Assembly (NCBI GenBank): GCA_034435675.1
Contig: DAOTWP010000078.1
Coordinates: forward strand, 1-13,195
Reading direction: 5' to 3'
DNA from: DAOTWP01 sp034435675
Lineage (GTDB): Bacteria; Chloroflexota; Anaerolineae; Aggregatilineales; Phototrophicaceae
DNA length: 13,195 nt
In this document: piece by piece, positions 1-7,559 of the stretch
How the letters are laid out: each line of letters begins with the position of its first letter
How positions within the stretch are numbered: position 1 is the stretch's first letter
Notes under the pieces: model-generated
Database searches by the model: none
What the model saw: only the letters and a program-made list of their open reading frames with translations
Told to the model about the DNA's origin: nothing
Position numbers and translations under genes: made by a program

Positions 1-647
1 GGAATGTGGGCGGGTTTGCCTTTTTCCAGCCGCAGCCGCGCCCGCACATACAGAATCGATGTGCTGCTGCGCACTGCCAGCAGCGCCCACAGCACCAGCG
101 CCGCCGCGAGTGTCCAGCCTGCCAGCAGTGCCAGCGCGATAACCGCCGCGCCGAGTGCCAGCGCCCCGGCAGTTTCGGGCAGCAGGTCGCGCCCGCGATT
201 GCGCAGTTCATAACCCAACTGCACGCCCGCCAGCGGCAGCGCCAGCAGCAGGGAAGGCAGCAGCGCAGGCAGGAATGTCCCGCCGGCAAGCCCCAGCGCC
301 AGCAGCCCGCCCGCCAGCGTCACGCCGCCGTAGAACAGGGCGAAGCGCTCCGCCCAGCGTGTGCGCAGGTAGCGTTTGCCCTTGCGGCGGTCCTTCAGCG
401 CCACCTTCAGCGGCTGGTGCAGCAAAAACACGCCGCAGACCGCCAGCGCCAGCGCCGCACCTGCCGGAGTCGGCACCGCCAGCAGCCCCAGCAGCAGTGG
501 TTCGATCAGGAAGCCCCAACCGCCATGTTCGGCAGGCAGCGCCACGCCTTTGATCGGGATGCCGCCTGTGGGTGTGCCTGCGGGTGTAGTTGTTTGTGCC
601 GACTCCGGCGGTGGTGTGCCTTTGATGGTCATTACCTTCTCACTCAT
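1..647 (-). CDS. YwiC-like family integral membrane protein (partial, 3' end outside window)
   Basis: The minus-strand frame is open from an ATG at 647 to the left edge, giving 215 complete codons and no stop. After a Pro/Thr-rich, probably cytosolic, N-terminal stretch of about 28 residues comes P-A-E-H-G-G-W-G-F-L-I-E-P-L-L-L-G, which matches the (R/A)EHGxW...PLLLG signature of the YwiC-like family. Several hydrophobic Leu/Ala/Gly helices follow, with a basic loop (KDRRKGKRYLRTRW) after the second. The biochemical role of the family is not established. A second in-frame ATG lies five codons on (632) with GAGAAGG only 2 nt before it, so the first ATG is preferred, although its own ribosome binding site is poor. 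It lies 62 nt downstream of the USP-DUF389 gene on the same strand and is probably cotranscribed. The plus-strand open frames here are shadows of this gene. Confidence 0.8.
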   Translation of the reverse strand, partial: MSEKVMTIKGTPPPESAQTTTPAGTPTGGIPIKGVALPAEHGGWGFLIEPLLLGLLAVPTPAGAALALAVCGVFLLHQPLKVALKDRRKGKRYLRTRWAERFALFYGGVTLAGGLLALGLAGGTFLPALLPSLLLALPLAGVQLGYELRNRGRDLLPETAGALALGAAVIALALLAGWTLAAALVLWALLAVRSSTSILYVRARLRLEKGKPAHI

Positions 648-709
648 GTGGGGGCGCACACAGTGGCGGGTGTGCCCCTGCAATAGTCCCTCGCGCTGCT
701 GCGCTACCA

Positions 710-2653
710 TTATTCCCCGGCAGCGGTTGCGGCGGCAGTTGCTTCGGCGGTTGCAGTTGCTTCGGCGGTTGCGTCCGGCGCTGCCTGCTGCACGGACTCC
801 GGCGGCGCTCCCAGCATGGCAGGCTCAGGAATCGGCACGCTGACCACATGCAGCACAACGACTTCCAGCAGCACCGGCTCGCCCAGCGTTTCGCGCAGCA
901 GTTCCTGCTCCTGGGCAACGATGGCTGCATTGATTGGCGTTGTACTGCGCACAGTTGCCACTACCCGCAGCGGTGTCTCGCGGTAGATTTCCAGATCAAC
1001 CAGTTCTGCGGCGGGCGTCTCCAGTTCCAGCACCGCGCGGATTTGCTGTTCCAGCGTCGTGTCCACGCCGGGATTCACGCCGCGCAGCAGCAGCAGCACC
1101 AGCAGCAGCGCCAGCACAATGCCGCCGCTGATGGCAATTAACTGCCGGCGTGGAGACTGGTGCACAAGCTGCGGGCGCATGCCCAACCAGACGAACACCC
1201 CGGCGGCGGCAAGCACGATCGACGTGATGTTGGTGGCAAACAGCAGCGCTGCGCCGCGTGCCAGTGTCATGTTGCCAAATGCCAGCCCCAGCCCGATGGT
1301 GCAGACCGGCGGCATCAGCGCGGCGGCAATCGCCACACCCGCCAGCGCGGCGGGAATATCCTTGCGGGCGGTTGCATAAGCGCCGATCACCCCCGACGCC
1401 AGCGCCACGCCCATATCGAACAGCGTGGGACTGCCGCGTCCAGCCATCTCCGGCGTAATCAGGCGGCTGGGACTCAGGGCGCCAATCAATATCGCGAGCG
1501 TGATTGCCAGCGCAAAGCCCTGTACCAGCGTGAAGATGGCGCGGCGCATCAAGCCCGAATACCCCGTCACCAGCCCGGTAGCCAGCCCAATCAGCGGCGA
1601 CATCAGCGGCGCGACCAGCATCGCCCCGATAATCACGGCGGCGCTGTTGGTCAGCAGCCCAAAGGTCGCCAGCAGCGCGGCGATGCTCGCCAGCACAAAA
1701 TAATCCACACTGGGTGCAGCCAGCCGGCGCGCCTGCCGCACCATGTCGTCCTGTTCCAGCGGCGTCAGCGTGGGCGTCAGCCAGCGGCGCAGGCGGTTGA
1801 GCGCATTTTCCGGCTCGCGCTGCTCATCGGAGCGCGCCACCAGCAGCACGGGTCCCTTCGCGCGGTCCAGCACCGTGCGCGAGGTGTCGCCATACAGCCA
1901 GCGCTGCCATTCGCTGCGCCGTGTGAACCCGATCACCAGCAGCGTGCTTTCGTCGGCGCGTGTCACAATCGCGTCGGCGGGTTCGCTGCTGTTTGCCGTG
2001 ACCACAGTGCGTTTGGCGCTGCCGGCGCGGGGGATGGCGCGCAGCGATGCCTCAATGCGCTCCATGCTCATCCAGTGGCTTTCGTCAAACGAACGCACGT
2101 ACAGCGCCTCGACAGGCTTGCCGAACACCGCGCCCAGCAGCACACCCACGCGGGAGGCAACCCGCGCATCAGCAGTGCCGTCCACTGGCAGCAGCACACG
2201 GTCAAAGTCTTTCGCCTGGGTACTGCGCAAGAGCAGCACATCGCAGGGGGCAGTCGAAGCAACGCTTTCGGAAATCGCGCCGATATGCACCCTGCTGCCG
2301 CGCCGTTTGTCCAGCCCCAGCACCAGCAGGTCGGCGGCTTCTTCGCGCGCTGCGTCCAGGATGCCGCGTGCCACGCTGCTGGCGATCTGCGTTTGCAGGC
2401 GCACCGGCTTGCCTGCTGCCACCAAGCGTTCGATCACCGGCTCGATACCATCCAGCGACCGGGCTTCTTCTTCAGGATCGCCCACCGTGACCACCAGCGC
2501 AATGACTTCGCCGCCTTCGGGGTCTGCCAGCGCCAGCGCCAGTGACAGCAGGTCGGGCGCGGTGGCGGGATTGGCAACCGGCACAAGCACCCGGCGGGCA
2601 TAATCCAGCGGATGTTCAGAATCAAGAGGTGTTGCGGTGTTGGGTGTCGGCAT
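710..2653 (-). CDS. Tandem UspA domains fused to a DUF389 membrane domain
   Basis: A 647-residue protein with two universal-stress-protein domains (about 18-145 and 150-275) followed by a DUF389 (TIGR00341-type) membrane domain (about 300-495). The first Usp has the nucleotide-loop-like GLDKRRGSRVHIGAISESV; the second has IGFTRRSEWQRWLYGDTSRTV. DUF389 hallmarks are NSAAVIIGAMLVAPLMSPLIG (336-356), ALMPPVCTIGLGLAFG (445-460) and LFATNITSIVLAA (471-483). One more helix (about 505-524) and an alpha/beta tail follow, ending in an Ala/Thr/Glu repeat (628-647). The family is thought to be membrane-bound with unknown transport or signalling function; the Usp domains presumably sit in the cytosol and may bind ATP. 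The ATG at 2653 has GGAG 8 nt upstream. The gene is complete. Confidence 0.88.
   Translation of the reverse strand: MPTPNTATPLDSEHPLDYARRVLVPVANPATAPDLLSLALALADPEGGEVIALVVTVGDPEEEARSLDGIEPVIERLVAAGKPVRLQTQIASSVARGILDAAREEAADLLVLGLDKRRGSRVHIGAISESVASTAPCDVLLLRSTQAKDFDRVLLPVDGTADARVASRVGVLLGAVFGKPVEALYVRSFDESHWMSMERIEASLRAIPRAGSAKRTVVTANSSEPADAIVTRADESTLLVIGFTRRSEWQRWLYGDTSRTVLDRAKGPVLLVARSDEQREPENALNRLRRWLTPTLTPLEQDDMVRQARRLAAPSVDYFVLASIAALLATFGLLTNSAAVIIGAMLVAPLMSPLIGLATGLVTGYSGLMRRAIFTLVQGFALAITLAILIGALSPSRLITPEMAGRGSPTLFDMGVALASGVIGAYATARKDIPAALAGVAIAAALMPPVCTIGLGLAFGNMTLARGAALLFATNITSIVLAAAGVFVWLGMRPQLVHQSPRRQLIAISGGIVLALLLVLLLLRGVNPGVDTTLEQQIRAVLELETPAAELVDLEIYRETPLRVVATVRSTTPINAAIVAQEQELLRETLGEPVLLEVVVLHVVSVPIPEPAMLGAPPESVQQAAPDATAEATATAEATAAATAAGE
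737..772. repeat. Perfect 18-bp tandem repeat in the DUF389 gene tail
   Basis: The unit agttgcttcggcggttgc occurs twice back to back (737-754, 755-772). On the minus strand it encodes the Ala/Glu/Thr alternation at the C-terminus of the USP-DUF389 protein. Diverged copies flank it. It is probably a slippage-generated low-complexity tail. Confidence 0.9.
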
Positions 2654-2715
2654 TCACAGTGCTCCACGAACATGCTGCCGGTCAGTCTGCATGGCAGTCT
2701 GCGCCGTTTGAGGGG

Positions 2716-2816
2716 TACTAAGTACAACCAAATTGAAAATGTCGGATGTAGGGGCAGGTCTGAGACCTGCCCCTACGGAAAATAATCCCGCGAGATTTCT
2801 GTGGTTGTACTTAGTA
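2716..2816. repeat. Nested palindrome, MITE-like or REP-like element
   Basis: Perfect 15-bp terminal inverted repeats, tactaagtacaacca (2716-2730) and tggttgtacttagta (2802-2816), enclose a second perfect inverted repeat with 13-bp arms. The inner arms are gtaggggcaggtc (2748-2760) and gacctgcccctac (2764-2776) around a TGA loop. Outside the terminal repeats, ttgag (2708-2712) and ctcaa (2818-2822) extend the symmetry imperfectly. It carries no gene and has no clear target-site duplication. It lies between the QC gene and the USP-DUF389 gene. The structure looks like a small non-autonomous mobile element or an intergenic palindromic repeat. Confidence 0.75.
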
Positions 2817-2843
2817 GCTCAACAAAATGAGTGTGCTGGCTGA

Positions 2844-2864
2844 ACAAGGGATTAATCCCCTTGT
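2844..2864 (-). terminator. Possible terminator hairpin after the cyclotransferase gene
   Basis: acaaggg (2844-2850), attaat (2851-2856) and cccc-ttgt (2857-2864) form a hairpin with one bulged C, about 30 nt beyond the stop of the minus-strand cyclotransferase gene. On the minus strand only a weak T-run follows (TTGTT), so intrinsic termination is possible but not convincing. Confidence 0.35.
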
Positions 2865-2893
2865 CCGGTAGGCAAATTAATCCTGTCAGCGTG

Positions 2894-3778
2894 CTAGCCG
2901 CGCGCCTCGACAAACTGCACTTCAAACAGGCGATCCCACAGCTTGCCGGTGATGAAAAAGACCTCATTTTCGGCATCATAGGCGATGCCATTGAGCACAT
3001 CCGCGCCGATCTGCTGGCGTTCCTCAAACGGGAACAGCCGCGTGGCGTCAATCACCGCCACCACCTGCCCACTGCGCTTATCAATCTGCACGATGGCGTC
3101 GGTCTGCCACACGTTGGCATAGACAAAATCGCCGACACATTCCAGTTCATTAAGGCGATCCACCGGCGCGCCGTCCAGCGTCACCGGGGTTTCGTCCAGC
3201 AGTTCAAAACTCTCCGGGTCGCGCTGGAACAGGCTGGCGCTGCCGTCGCTCATCCACAACACCGCGCCATCATAACACAGCCCCCAGCCCTCGCCGTCAT
3301 ACGTGAACGTGCCGGTCTGTTCAAAGCTTGCCAGATCGTAAACAAAGGCGACGCCTTCGCGCCAGGTCAGTTGAATCAGCCTGCCGCCGGTGCCCTCTGC
3401 GTCGGGGATCAGCGCCAGCCCTTCGGCGAAGTATTCGTCTGCAACGGGCACAGAACGCAGCACTTCACCTGTGGCGGGGTCTACCTCGCGCAGATCAGAG
3501 CTGCCGTACAGCCCGGCGCTCTCGTAGAACAAGCCGTTATACAGCAGCAGCCCCTGGGTCCAACTATCCGGGTCATGCGGATACTGGTTCAGCGGCAGCG
3601 GATAAAGTGTCGGGATCGGGTCAGGCAGCGGGGTAGCGGTCTGCTGCACGCGCAGGGGCGTCCGCCCGGCAGCAGCAGAGTCGTCAGCAGACGCGGCGGT
3701 GTGCGGCAGCAGCGGCAGCAGCCCCAGCCCGCACAACAGCGCGGTCAGCGTCGCAAGCAGGGTCGATTTGTGGTTCAT
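2894..3778 (-). CDS. Exported glutaminyl-peptide cyclotransferase
   Basis: A 294-residue member of the plant/bacterial glutamine cyclotransferase family, which converts N-terminal Gln of peptides or proteins to pyroglutamate with release of ammonia. Family blocks run in order: PHDPDSWTQGLL (67-78), YESAGLYGSSDLR (85-97), EGWGLCYDG (163-171), LNELECVGDFVYANVWQTD (209-227), VLNGIAYD (261-268) and FFITGKLWDRLFEV (274-287). This matches the beta-propeller type, not the zinc-dependent type. The N-terminus (about 1-31) is a Sec signal peptide: a basic start, a long hydrophobic core, then AASA. The enzyme should act outside the cytoplasm. The ATG at 3778 is chosen because GAGAAG lies 6 nt upstream; an in-frame TTG at 3799 would add seven residues before the signal peptide. 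Confidence 0.92.
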   Translation of the reverse strand: MNHKSTLLATLTALLCGLGLLPLLPHTAASADDSAAAGRTPLRVQQTATPLPDPIPTLYPLPLNQYPHDPDSWTQGLLLYNGLFYESAGLYGSSDLREVDPATGEVLRSVPVADEYFAEGLALIPDAEGTGGRLIQLTWREGVAFVYDLASFEQTGTFTYDGEGWGLCYDGAVLWMSDGSASLFQRDPESFELLDETPVTLDGAPVDRLNELECVGDFVYANVWQTDAIVQIDKRSGQVVAVIDATRLFPFEERQQIGADVLNGIAYDAENEVFFITGKLWDRLFEVQFVEARG

Positions 3779-3822
3779 GATGATCTTCTCAACTGTCAAA
3801 TCTTGTTCGACAACTGCGGGCT

Positions 3823-3830
3823 ATTGTAGC
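3823..3830 (-). promoter_or_regulatory. Putative -10 box of the cyclotransferase gene
   Basis: On the minus strand the sequence reads TGCTACAAT, an extended -10 (TGnTACAAT), 44 nt before the ATG at 3778. No good -35 is seen at 16-18 nt spacing. It is one of several GCTAYAMT boxes in this window. Confidence 0.45.
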
Positions 3831-3896
3831 AGAAGGTCAGTTATGAGGGATGGGGCAGGCTGCCAGCAGGCGAGCAGCGTAGGGTAACTGTAGGGC

Positions 3897-3922
3897 GGGG
3901 CGGGACATCCGCGTCCCGCCCC
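3897..3922. repeat. GC-rich hairpin after the Nudix gene (REP-like or terminator-like)
   Basis: ggggcgggac (3897-3906), loop atccgc, and gtcccgcccc (3913-3922) form perfect 10-bp arms. The hairpin begins 13 nt past the stop of the minus-strand Nudix gene. No T-tract follows on that strand. It resembles the core of the nested palindrome at 2748-2776 (GGGGC-rich arms), suggesting related intergenic repeats. Confidence 0.6.
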
Positions 3923-3935
3923 TATGGATGGCAGC

Positions 3936-4469
3936 TTACGCGGCGCGTTCTTCTGGCGCTGCCAGTGCGCGCAGCAGGTCGAGGTTGCCCAGCAGCCAGT
4001 CGCCCAGTTCGGGCGTGCGCAGCTCCAGCGCGGCGATGGCGGCGGCATCCAGCGGCACGGCATAGGGCAGGAATGCGCCGCGTGCCGGGTCGTCAAATTC
4101 GGGACCGCTGCGCAGCGCCAGGTCAAAATCTACCAAGCGGCAGATGAAGAAATGTTCTTCCAGGTTTTTGCCCGCTTTTTCATGGCGCAGCACGAATGCC
4201 GTCTCCAGCACTTCGACCGTCGCGCCAAGTTCTTCGCACAGTTCGCGGTGCAGCGCGTCCAGCAGGGATGCATCCAGCTCGTCTTCGACCCCGCCTCCGG
4301 GTGCGACCCAGTACGGCGCGGCGTGCGGTTTCTGGCGTTTGATGAACAGCACCTGACCGTCGTCTGTCAGCACAATCGCGCGGACACGGCGGTTGATCGG
4401 GCGTTCCGTTTGCTGCCAGGGCGCAGGCACAGCGCTATACAGTTCCCCTTGAGACTGCATCAGGGTCAT
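3936..4469 (-). CDS. Nudix hydrolase
   Basis: From the ATG at 4469 the product is 177 residues. It has a Nudix fold with the box at 58-83: GGGVEDELDASLLDALHREL and then CEELGA. The catalytic core R75-E76-x-x-E79-E80-x-G82 is intact. Compared with the textbook G-x5-E-x7-REUxEExGU pattern there are two extra residues and the first Glu is replaced by Ala, a variant known from members with longer loops. Nudix enzymes hydrolyse nucleoside diphosphates linked to another group; the substrate cannot be told from sequence. The frame is open further up to a TTG at 4553, but the likely -10 box at 4533-4540 lies inside that extension and the first ATG is at 4469, so the shorter form is preferred. GAAGGGA lies about 11 nt upstream, rather far. 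Confidence 0.85.
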   Translation of the reverse strand: MTLMQSQGELYSAVPAPWQQTERPINRRVRAIVLTDDGQVLFIKRQKPHAAPYWVAPGGGVEDELDASLLDALHRELCEELGATVEVLETAFVLRHEKAGKNLEEHFFICRLVDFDLALRSGPEFDDPARGAFLPYAVPLDAAAIAALELRTPELGDWLLGNLDLLRALAAPEERAA

Positions 4470-4532
4470 AGAGTCAATATTCCCTTCAGGTTGGTTGTGT
4501 ATGGAATTTGAGGCTGAAGCCAAACCTTTAGC

Positions 4533-4540
4533 AGTGTAGC
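4533..4540 (-). promoter_or_regulatory. Putative -10 box of the Nudix gene
   Basis: The minus strand reads TGCTACACT, an extended -10 form, 63 nt before the ATG at 4469. It supports that start over the TTG at 4553. No -35 was recognised. Confidence 0.35.
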
Positions 4541-4698
4541 AGCGTTCTGTCAAAGAGTCCAGCGAATCCGGTTATCGCGCAATTAAATCTGTGTTAAGTG
4601 GTGACACACTGACGTTGTAGCGCTCTTTGAGCATAACGCCGGAGTCGCGCCGGGAAGCGTTAAGAAGGGCAGACAGGCGTGAAGTGAGTGAATACCTA

Positions 4699-4712
4699 CC
4701 GCTGAAAAGCGG
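4699..4712. repeat. Short hairpin with GAAA loop on the plus strand
   Basis: CCGCT (4699-4703), GAAA (4704-4707) and AGCGG (4708-4712): a perfect 5-bp stem closed by a GNRA-type tetraloop when read on the plus strand. It abuts the next hairpin with no spacer. Confidence 0.5.
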
Positions 4713-4737
4713 GTGGGCATCCCGGTGAGATGCCCAC
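4713..4737. repeat. Hairpin after the molybdopterin subunit gene
   Basis: gtgggcatc (4713-4721), loop ccggtga, gatgcccac (4729-4737): perfect 9-bp arms starting 17 nt past the stop of the minus-strand oxidoreductase gene. Placement suggests a transcript-end or stabilising role. The following minus-strand sequence has only CTTTTC, so it is a poor intrinsic terminator. Confidence 0.55.
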
Positions 4738-4754
4738 GGCAATGCTGGCGCTGC

Positions 4755-6836
4755 CTACAGCGCGTCGGGGTCCGCTGGAAGCCGCCGCAGACGCACGCCG
4801 GTCGCGTTGTAAATGGCGTTAAACAGCGCCGGAGCAACCGGCGGCACCCCCATTTCGCCAATGCCCATCGGTTGGCTGCTGCCCGTGTTGAGGATGTGGA
4901 CTTCGATTGCGGGCATTTCCGGCATGGTCAGCAGCGGATAATCGCGGAAGCTGTTGGTTTGCACGCGCCCGCCTTCAAACGCCACTGCGCGTTTCAGCGC
5001 CGCCGTCAGCCCAAAGACAATGCCGCCTTCCATCTGCGCGGCGATGCCATCCGGGTTGACGGGCAGCCCGCAGTCAATCGCGCAGACCACCCGGCGCACC
5101 TGCACCGCACCGCGCCGGCTTAGCTCAACATCCACGACATGCGCGACATGTGTAACGCCAAAGGTGGTATGCCCGGCGATGCCGCGTCCCCAGCCGTCCG
5201 GCAGGGCAGCACCCCACCCGGCGCGCGTCGCTGCCAGTTCCAACACGGGCTTGATGCCAGCCGATTCGTCAAGCAGGCGCATACGGTAGGCGTAAGGATC
5301 CTGCCCGGCGGCTGCCGCCAGTTCGTCAACAAAGCACTCGTTGGCAAAGGCATTCTGATGATTAAACACCGAGCGCCATGCGCCAATCGGAATCGGCACG
5401 GTGTATTCTGGTCTGCCGGAGAAGCGCTGCGACTGCGCGGCATAGGGAACGCGATCCCCATAGCCAAAATCGCCCGGACCGCTGCCCTGCGCCACGACAT
5501 AATGCTCCCAAGAGAGGATCGCGCCGTCCGCGTCCAGCGCCGCGCGCATCTGGTGGGCACTGCCGCTGTGGTAATAGTCGTGCTGGAAGTCGTCGTCACG
5601 GGTCCAGACAACCTGCACCGGCGCGCCCAGTGCCACCGAAAGCCGCACGGCTTCCTCGACATAATCAACCTGCAAGCGCCGCCCAAACCCGCCGCCAATC
5701 ATCGTCACATGGATGTTGACAGCGCTGCGGGGCAGCCGTGTGACTGACCGGGCGACGCTCAGCGCTGCCTGGCGATCCTGCGTCGGCACCCAGATATCGC
5801 AGCCATCCGCGCGCACATCCGCCGTGCAGTTCATTGGTTCCAGCGTCGCATGGGCAAAATAGGGCGTTTCATAAAGCGCTTCGACCCACGTCTGCGCGCC
5901 TGCAATTTCCGGTTGGGCGGGCAGCAGCCCGGCGGCACCCTGCGCAAACAACGCCTGAAGCCCGCCGGTGCTCAGCTCACCGCCGCGCCCGGGATCCCAG
6001 GTGATGTTGAGCAGATCGCGCGCCCGGATCGCCGCCCATGTGCTGCTGGCGACCACCGCGACCTGGTCTTCGCGCACTATGACGCGCTCGACACCCGGCG
6101 CTGCCTCTGCCGCGCTGGAGTCTACACTGGCGACACGCCCGCCAAACACCGGGCAGCGTGCAAGCGCCGCGTAACGCATTTCCGGCAGCCGCACATCCAT
6201 GCCATACACCGCGCTGCCGGTCAAAAAACCGGCTTCATCCAACTGACCTTTGGGCGTGCCAATTATGCTGTAGTCTTCAACCGCTTTCGGCACAAAGGCT
6301 GTTGAGGCGCTGCCGACTGCCTGCGCCGCATCCACCAATTCCCCATAACCGAGCGACTGCCCGCTGGCATCATGATAAACCCGGCTGTTTTCGGCACGGC
6401 AGGTATCCGCTGCCACGCCCCAGCGCTGTGCCGCCGCCTCAACCAGCAGCAGACGCGCCGCGCCGCCCGCCCGCAGCAGCGTGGCGAACGACCCCTGCAA
6501 ACTATAACTGCCGCCCGTGATCTGGTCGCCATAAACGGGATCTGCCGGAGCCTGCTCAATACGAATGCTCGCCCAGTCAGCCGCCAGTTCTTCGGCGATG
6601 ATCATCGGCACGGCGGTCTGCACGCCCTGTCCCATCTCGGAGCGGTGCACACGGATCGTCACCAGCCCATCTCTGCCGACAATCAGGTAGGCATTCGGTT
6701 CAAAGTCTGCTGTGCTGTCGTCAGCGGAGTCCTGCGCGCTGACCGGCAGATCAGCACCCCACCGAAAGCCAATTACCAGCCCGGCTCCGGCTCCTGCGAT
6801 GACCTTGAACAATTCCCGGCGCGTCAGGGCAGTCAT
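4755..6836 (-). CDS. Molybdopterin-binding subunit of an IorB/CoxL-type oxidoreductase, Tat-exported
   Basis: A 693-residue large subunit of the xanthine-oxidase family, closest in layout to isoquinoline 1-oxidoreductase beta and related periplasmic aldehyde or N-heterocycle dehydrogenases. It begins with a twin-arginine signal, T5-R6-R7-E8-L9-F10-K11, a hydrophobic stretch and an Ala-rich cleavage zone near 34. Family marks are EMGQG (67-71), HATLEPMNC (329-337), GGGFGRR (381-387) and a C-terminal GIGEMGVPP in which E661 is the expected catalytic glutamate. The molybdenum cofactor is probably the cytosine-dinucleotide form. The ATG overlaps the stop of the upstream [2Fe-2S] gene by 4 nt (ATGA), indicating translational coupling; the iron-sulphur partner would be exported with it. 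The substrate is not determinable. No FAD subunit or cofactor-maturation gene is in the window. Confidence 0.9.
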   Translation of the reverse strand: MTALTRRELFKVIAGAGAGLVIGFRWGADLPVSAQDSADDSTADFEPNAYLIVGRDGLVTIRVHRSEMGQGVQTAVPMIIAEELAADWASIRIEQAPADPVYGDQITGGSYSLQGSFATLLRAGGAARLLLVEAAAQRWGVAADTCRAENSRVYHDASGQSLGYGELVDAAQAVGSASTAFVPKAVEDYSIIGTPKGQLDEAGFLTGSAVYGMDVRLPEMRYAALARCPVFGGRVASVDSSAAEAAPGVERVIVREDQVAVVASSTWAAIRARDLLNITWDPGRGGELSTGGLQALFAQGAAGLLPAQPEIAGAQTWVEALYETPYFAHATLEPMNCTADVRADGCDIWVPTQDRQAALSVARSVTRLPRSAVNIHVTMIGGGFGRRLQVDYVEEAVRLSVALGAPVQVVWTRDDDFQHDYYHSGSAHQMRAALDADGAILSWEHYVVAQGSGPGDFGYGDRVPYAAQSQRFSGRPEYTVPIPIGAWRSVFNHQNAFANECFVDELAAAAGQDPYAYRMRLLDESAGIKPVLELAATRAGWGAALPDGWGRGIAGHTTFGVTHVAHVVDVELSRRGAVQVRRVVCAIDCGLPVNPDGIAAQMEGGIVFGLTAALKRAVAFEGGRVQTNSFRDYPLLTMPEMPAIEVHILNTGSSQPMGIGEMGVPPVAPALFNAIYNATGVRLRRLPADPDAL

Positions 6837-7303
6837 GAGACACCGCCTTCAGCAACCGCGCGGTGAATGGCACGGCGAATGCGCTGGTAGGTGCCGCAGC
6901 GGCACAGGTTATATTCAAGTGCTGCGTCAATGTCGTCATCGCTGGGGTTGGGGCTGCGCGCCAGCAGCGCCGCCGCCGACATGATCTGTCCCGGTTGGCA
7001 GTAGCCGCACTGCGACACATGTTCCGCAAGCCACGCCTGCACCAGCGGATGCTCGCCCGCCCGCGCCAGCCCTTCAATCGTCACGACGGCAGCAGCGCCA
7101 ACGTCGCCGATGCGCGTCTGGCACGACTGGACAACCTCACCGTCCAGATGCACATTGCACGCGCCGCAGTCGCCCTCGCCACAGCCAAACTTTGTTCCGG
7201 TCAGCCCCAGTGTATCGCGCAGCACCCACAGCAGCGGGGTGTCCTCGTCAGGGACATCAACGGTATAGTCTGCTCCGTTGACGTTCAGGGTTAGAACTGT
7301 CAT
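6833..7303 (-). CDS. [2Fe-2S] electron-transfer subunit of the molybdenum oxidoreductase (IorA/CoxS type)
   Basis: A 156-residue protein with the two-cluster layout of small subunits in this family. The N-terminal plant-type ferredoxin cluster uses C41, C46, C49 and C61 (GCGEGDCGAC...SC). The alpha-helical cluster uses C99, C102, C134 and C136 (CGYCQPG...CRCGTY). It carries electrons from the molybdenum site to an external acceptor. No signal peptide is visible, so it is expected to leave the cell with its Tat-signal partner. The ATG at 7303 has AGGAGA 7 nt upstream; the frame is open for 21 more codons, but that extension has no similarity to the family N-terminus. It is the first gene of the IorA-IorB pair. 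Confidence 0.92.
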   Translation of the reverse strand: MTVLTLNVNGADYTVDVPDEDTPLLWVLRDTLGLTGTKFGCGEGDCGACNVHLDGEVVQSCQTRIGDVGAAAVVTIEGLARAGEHPLVQAWLAEHVSQCGYCQPGQIMSAAALLARSPNPSDDDIDAALEYNLCRCGTYQRIRRAIHRAVAEGGVS

Positions 7304-7329
7304 ACATGTTTCTCCTGGTACGCTGCCAA

Positions 7330-7406
7330 TGCCGTATTCTGCGAGTCGTGGGTGGGGCGTGGGCAAAGTGGCATGTGCTGAGGTCGTGAGCCAGCGAAAT
7401 ACGGCA
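7330..7406. repeat. 9-bp inverted repeat upstream of the oxidoreductase operon
   Basis: tgccgtatt (7330-7338) and aatacggca (7398-7406) are perfect reverse complements 59 nt apart. They lie 27 to 103 nt before the start of the [2Fe-2S] gene and could be paired regulator half-sites, though chance is not excluded. Confidence 0.25.
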
Positions 7407-7559
7407 GAGCAGGAAACTGTTCCTTCACTAGAGTCTACTTGAATCGCAGGGGGCAGTCGATGACATTTGGAGGCTCAGACGGGTAACAAAAGGCGCTGGA
7501 TGCCCGCAGCACTGTGCGCTGCGCAGGCGGTCAGCGCGCCCGCGCCGCCCCAACTGCGC

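Larger units (their letters stand above)
4470..4754. other. Intergenic region between the molybdenum oxidoreductase and Nudix genes
   Basis: About 285 nt without a credible gene. It holds the putative Nudix promoter (4533-4540) and two adjacent hairpins (4699-4712, 4713-4737). A further GCTACAA-like sequence on the minus strand near 4615-4622 could be another weak -10. No RNA gene was recognised. Confidence 0.5.

Noticed and set aside
6..686. Plus-strand frame of 226 codons at the left edge
   Set aside because: It is the Gln/Arg-rich shadow of the YwiC-like gene, which has a recognisable family motif on the other strand.
1160..2545. Long plus-strand open frame of 461 codons opposite the USP-DUF389 gene
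   Set aside because: Its product is rich in Gln, Arg and His, the usual look of an antisense frame in GC-rich DNA. The minus-strand gene has clear domains.
2831..3829. Plus-strand frame of 332 codons
   Set aside because: It lies antisense to the cyclotransferase gene, whose family blocks are unmistakable.
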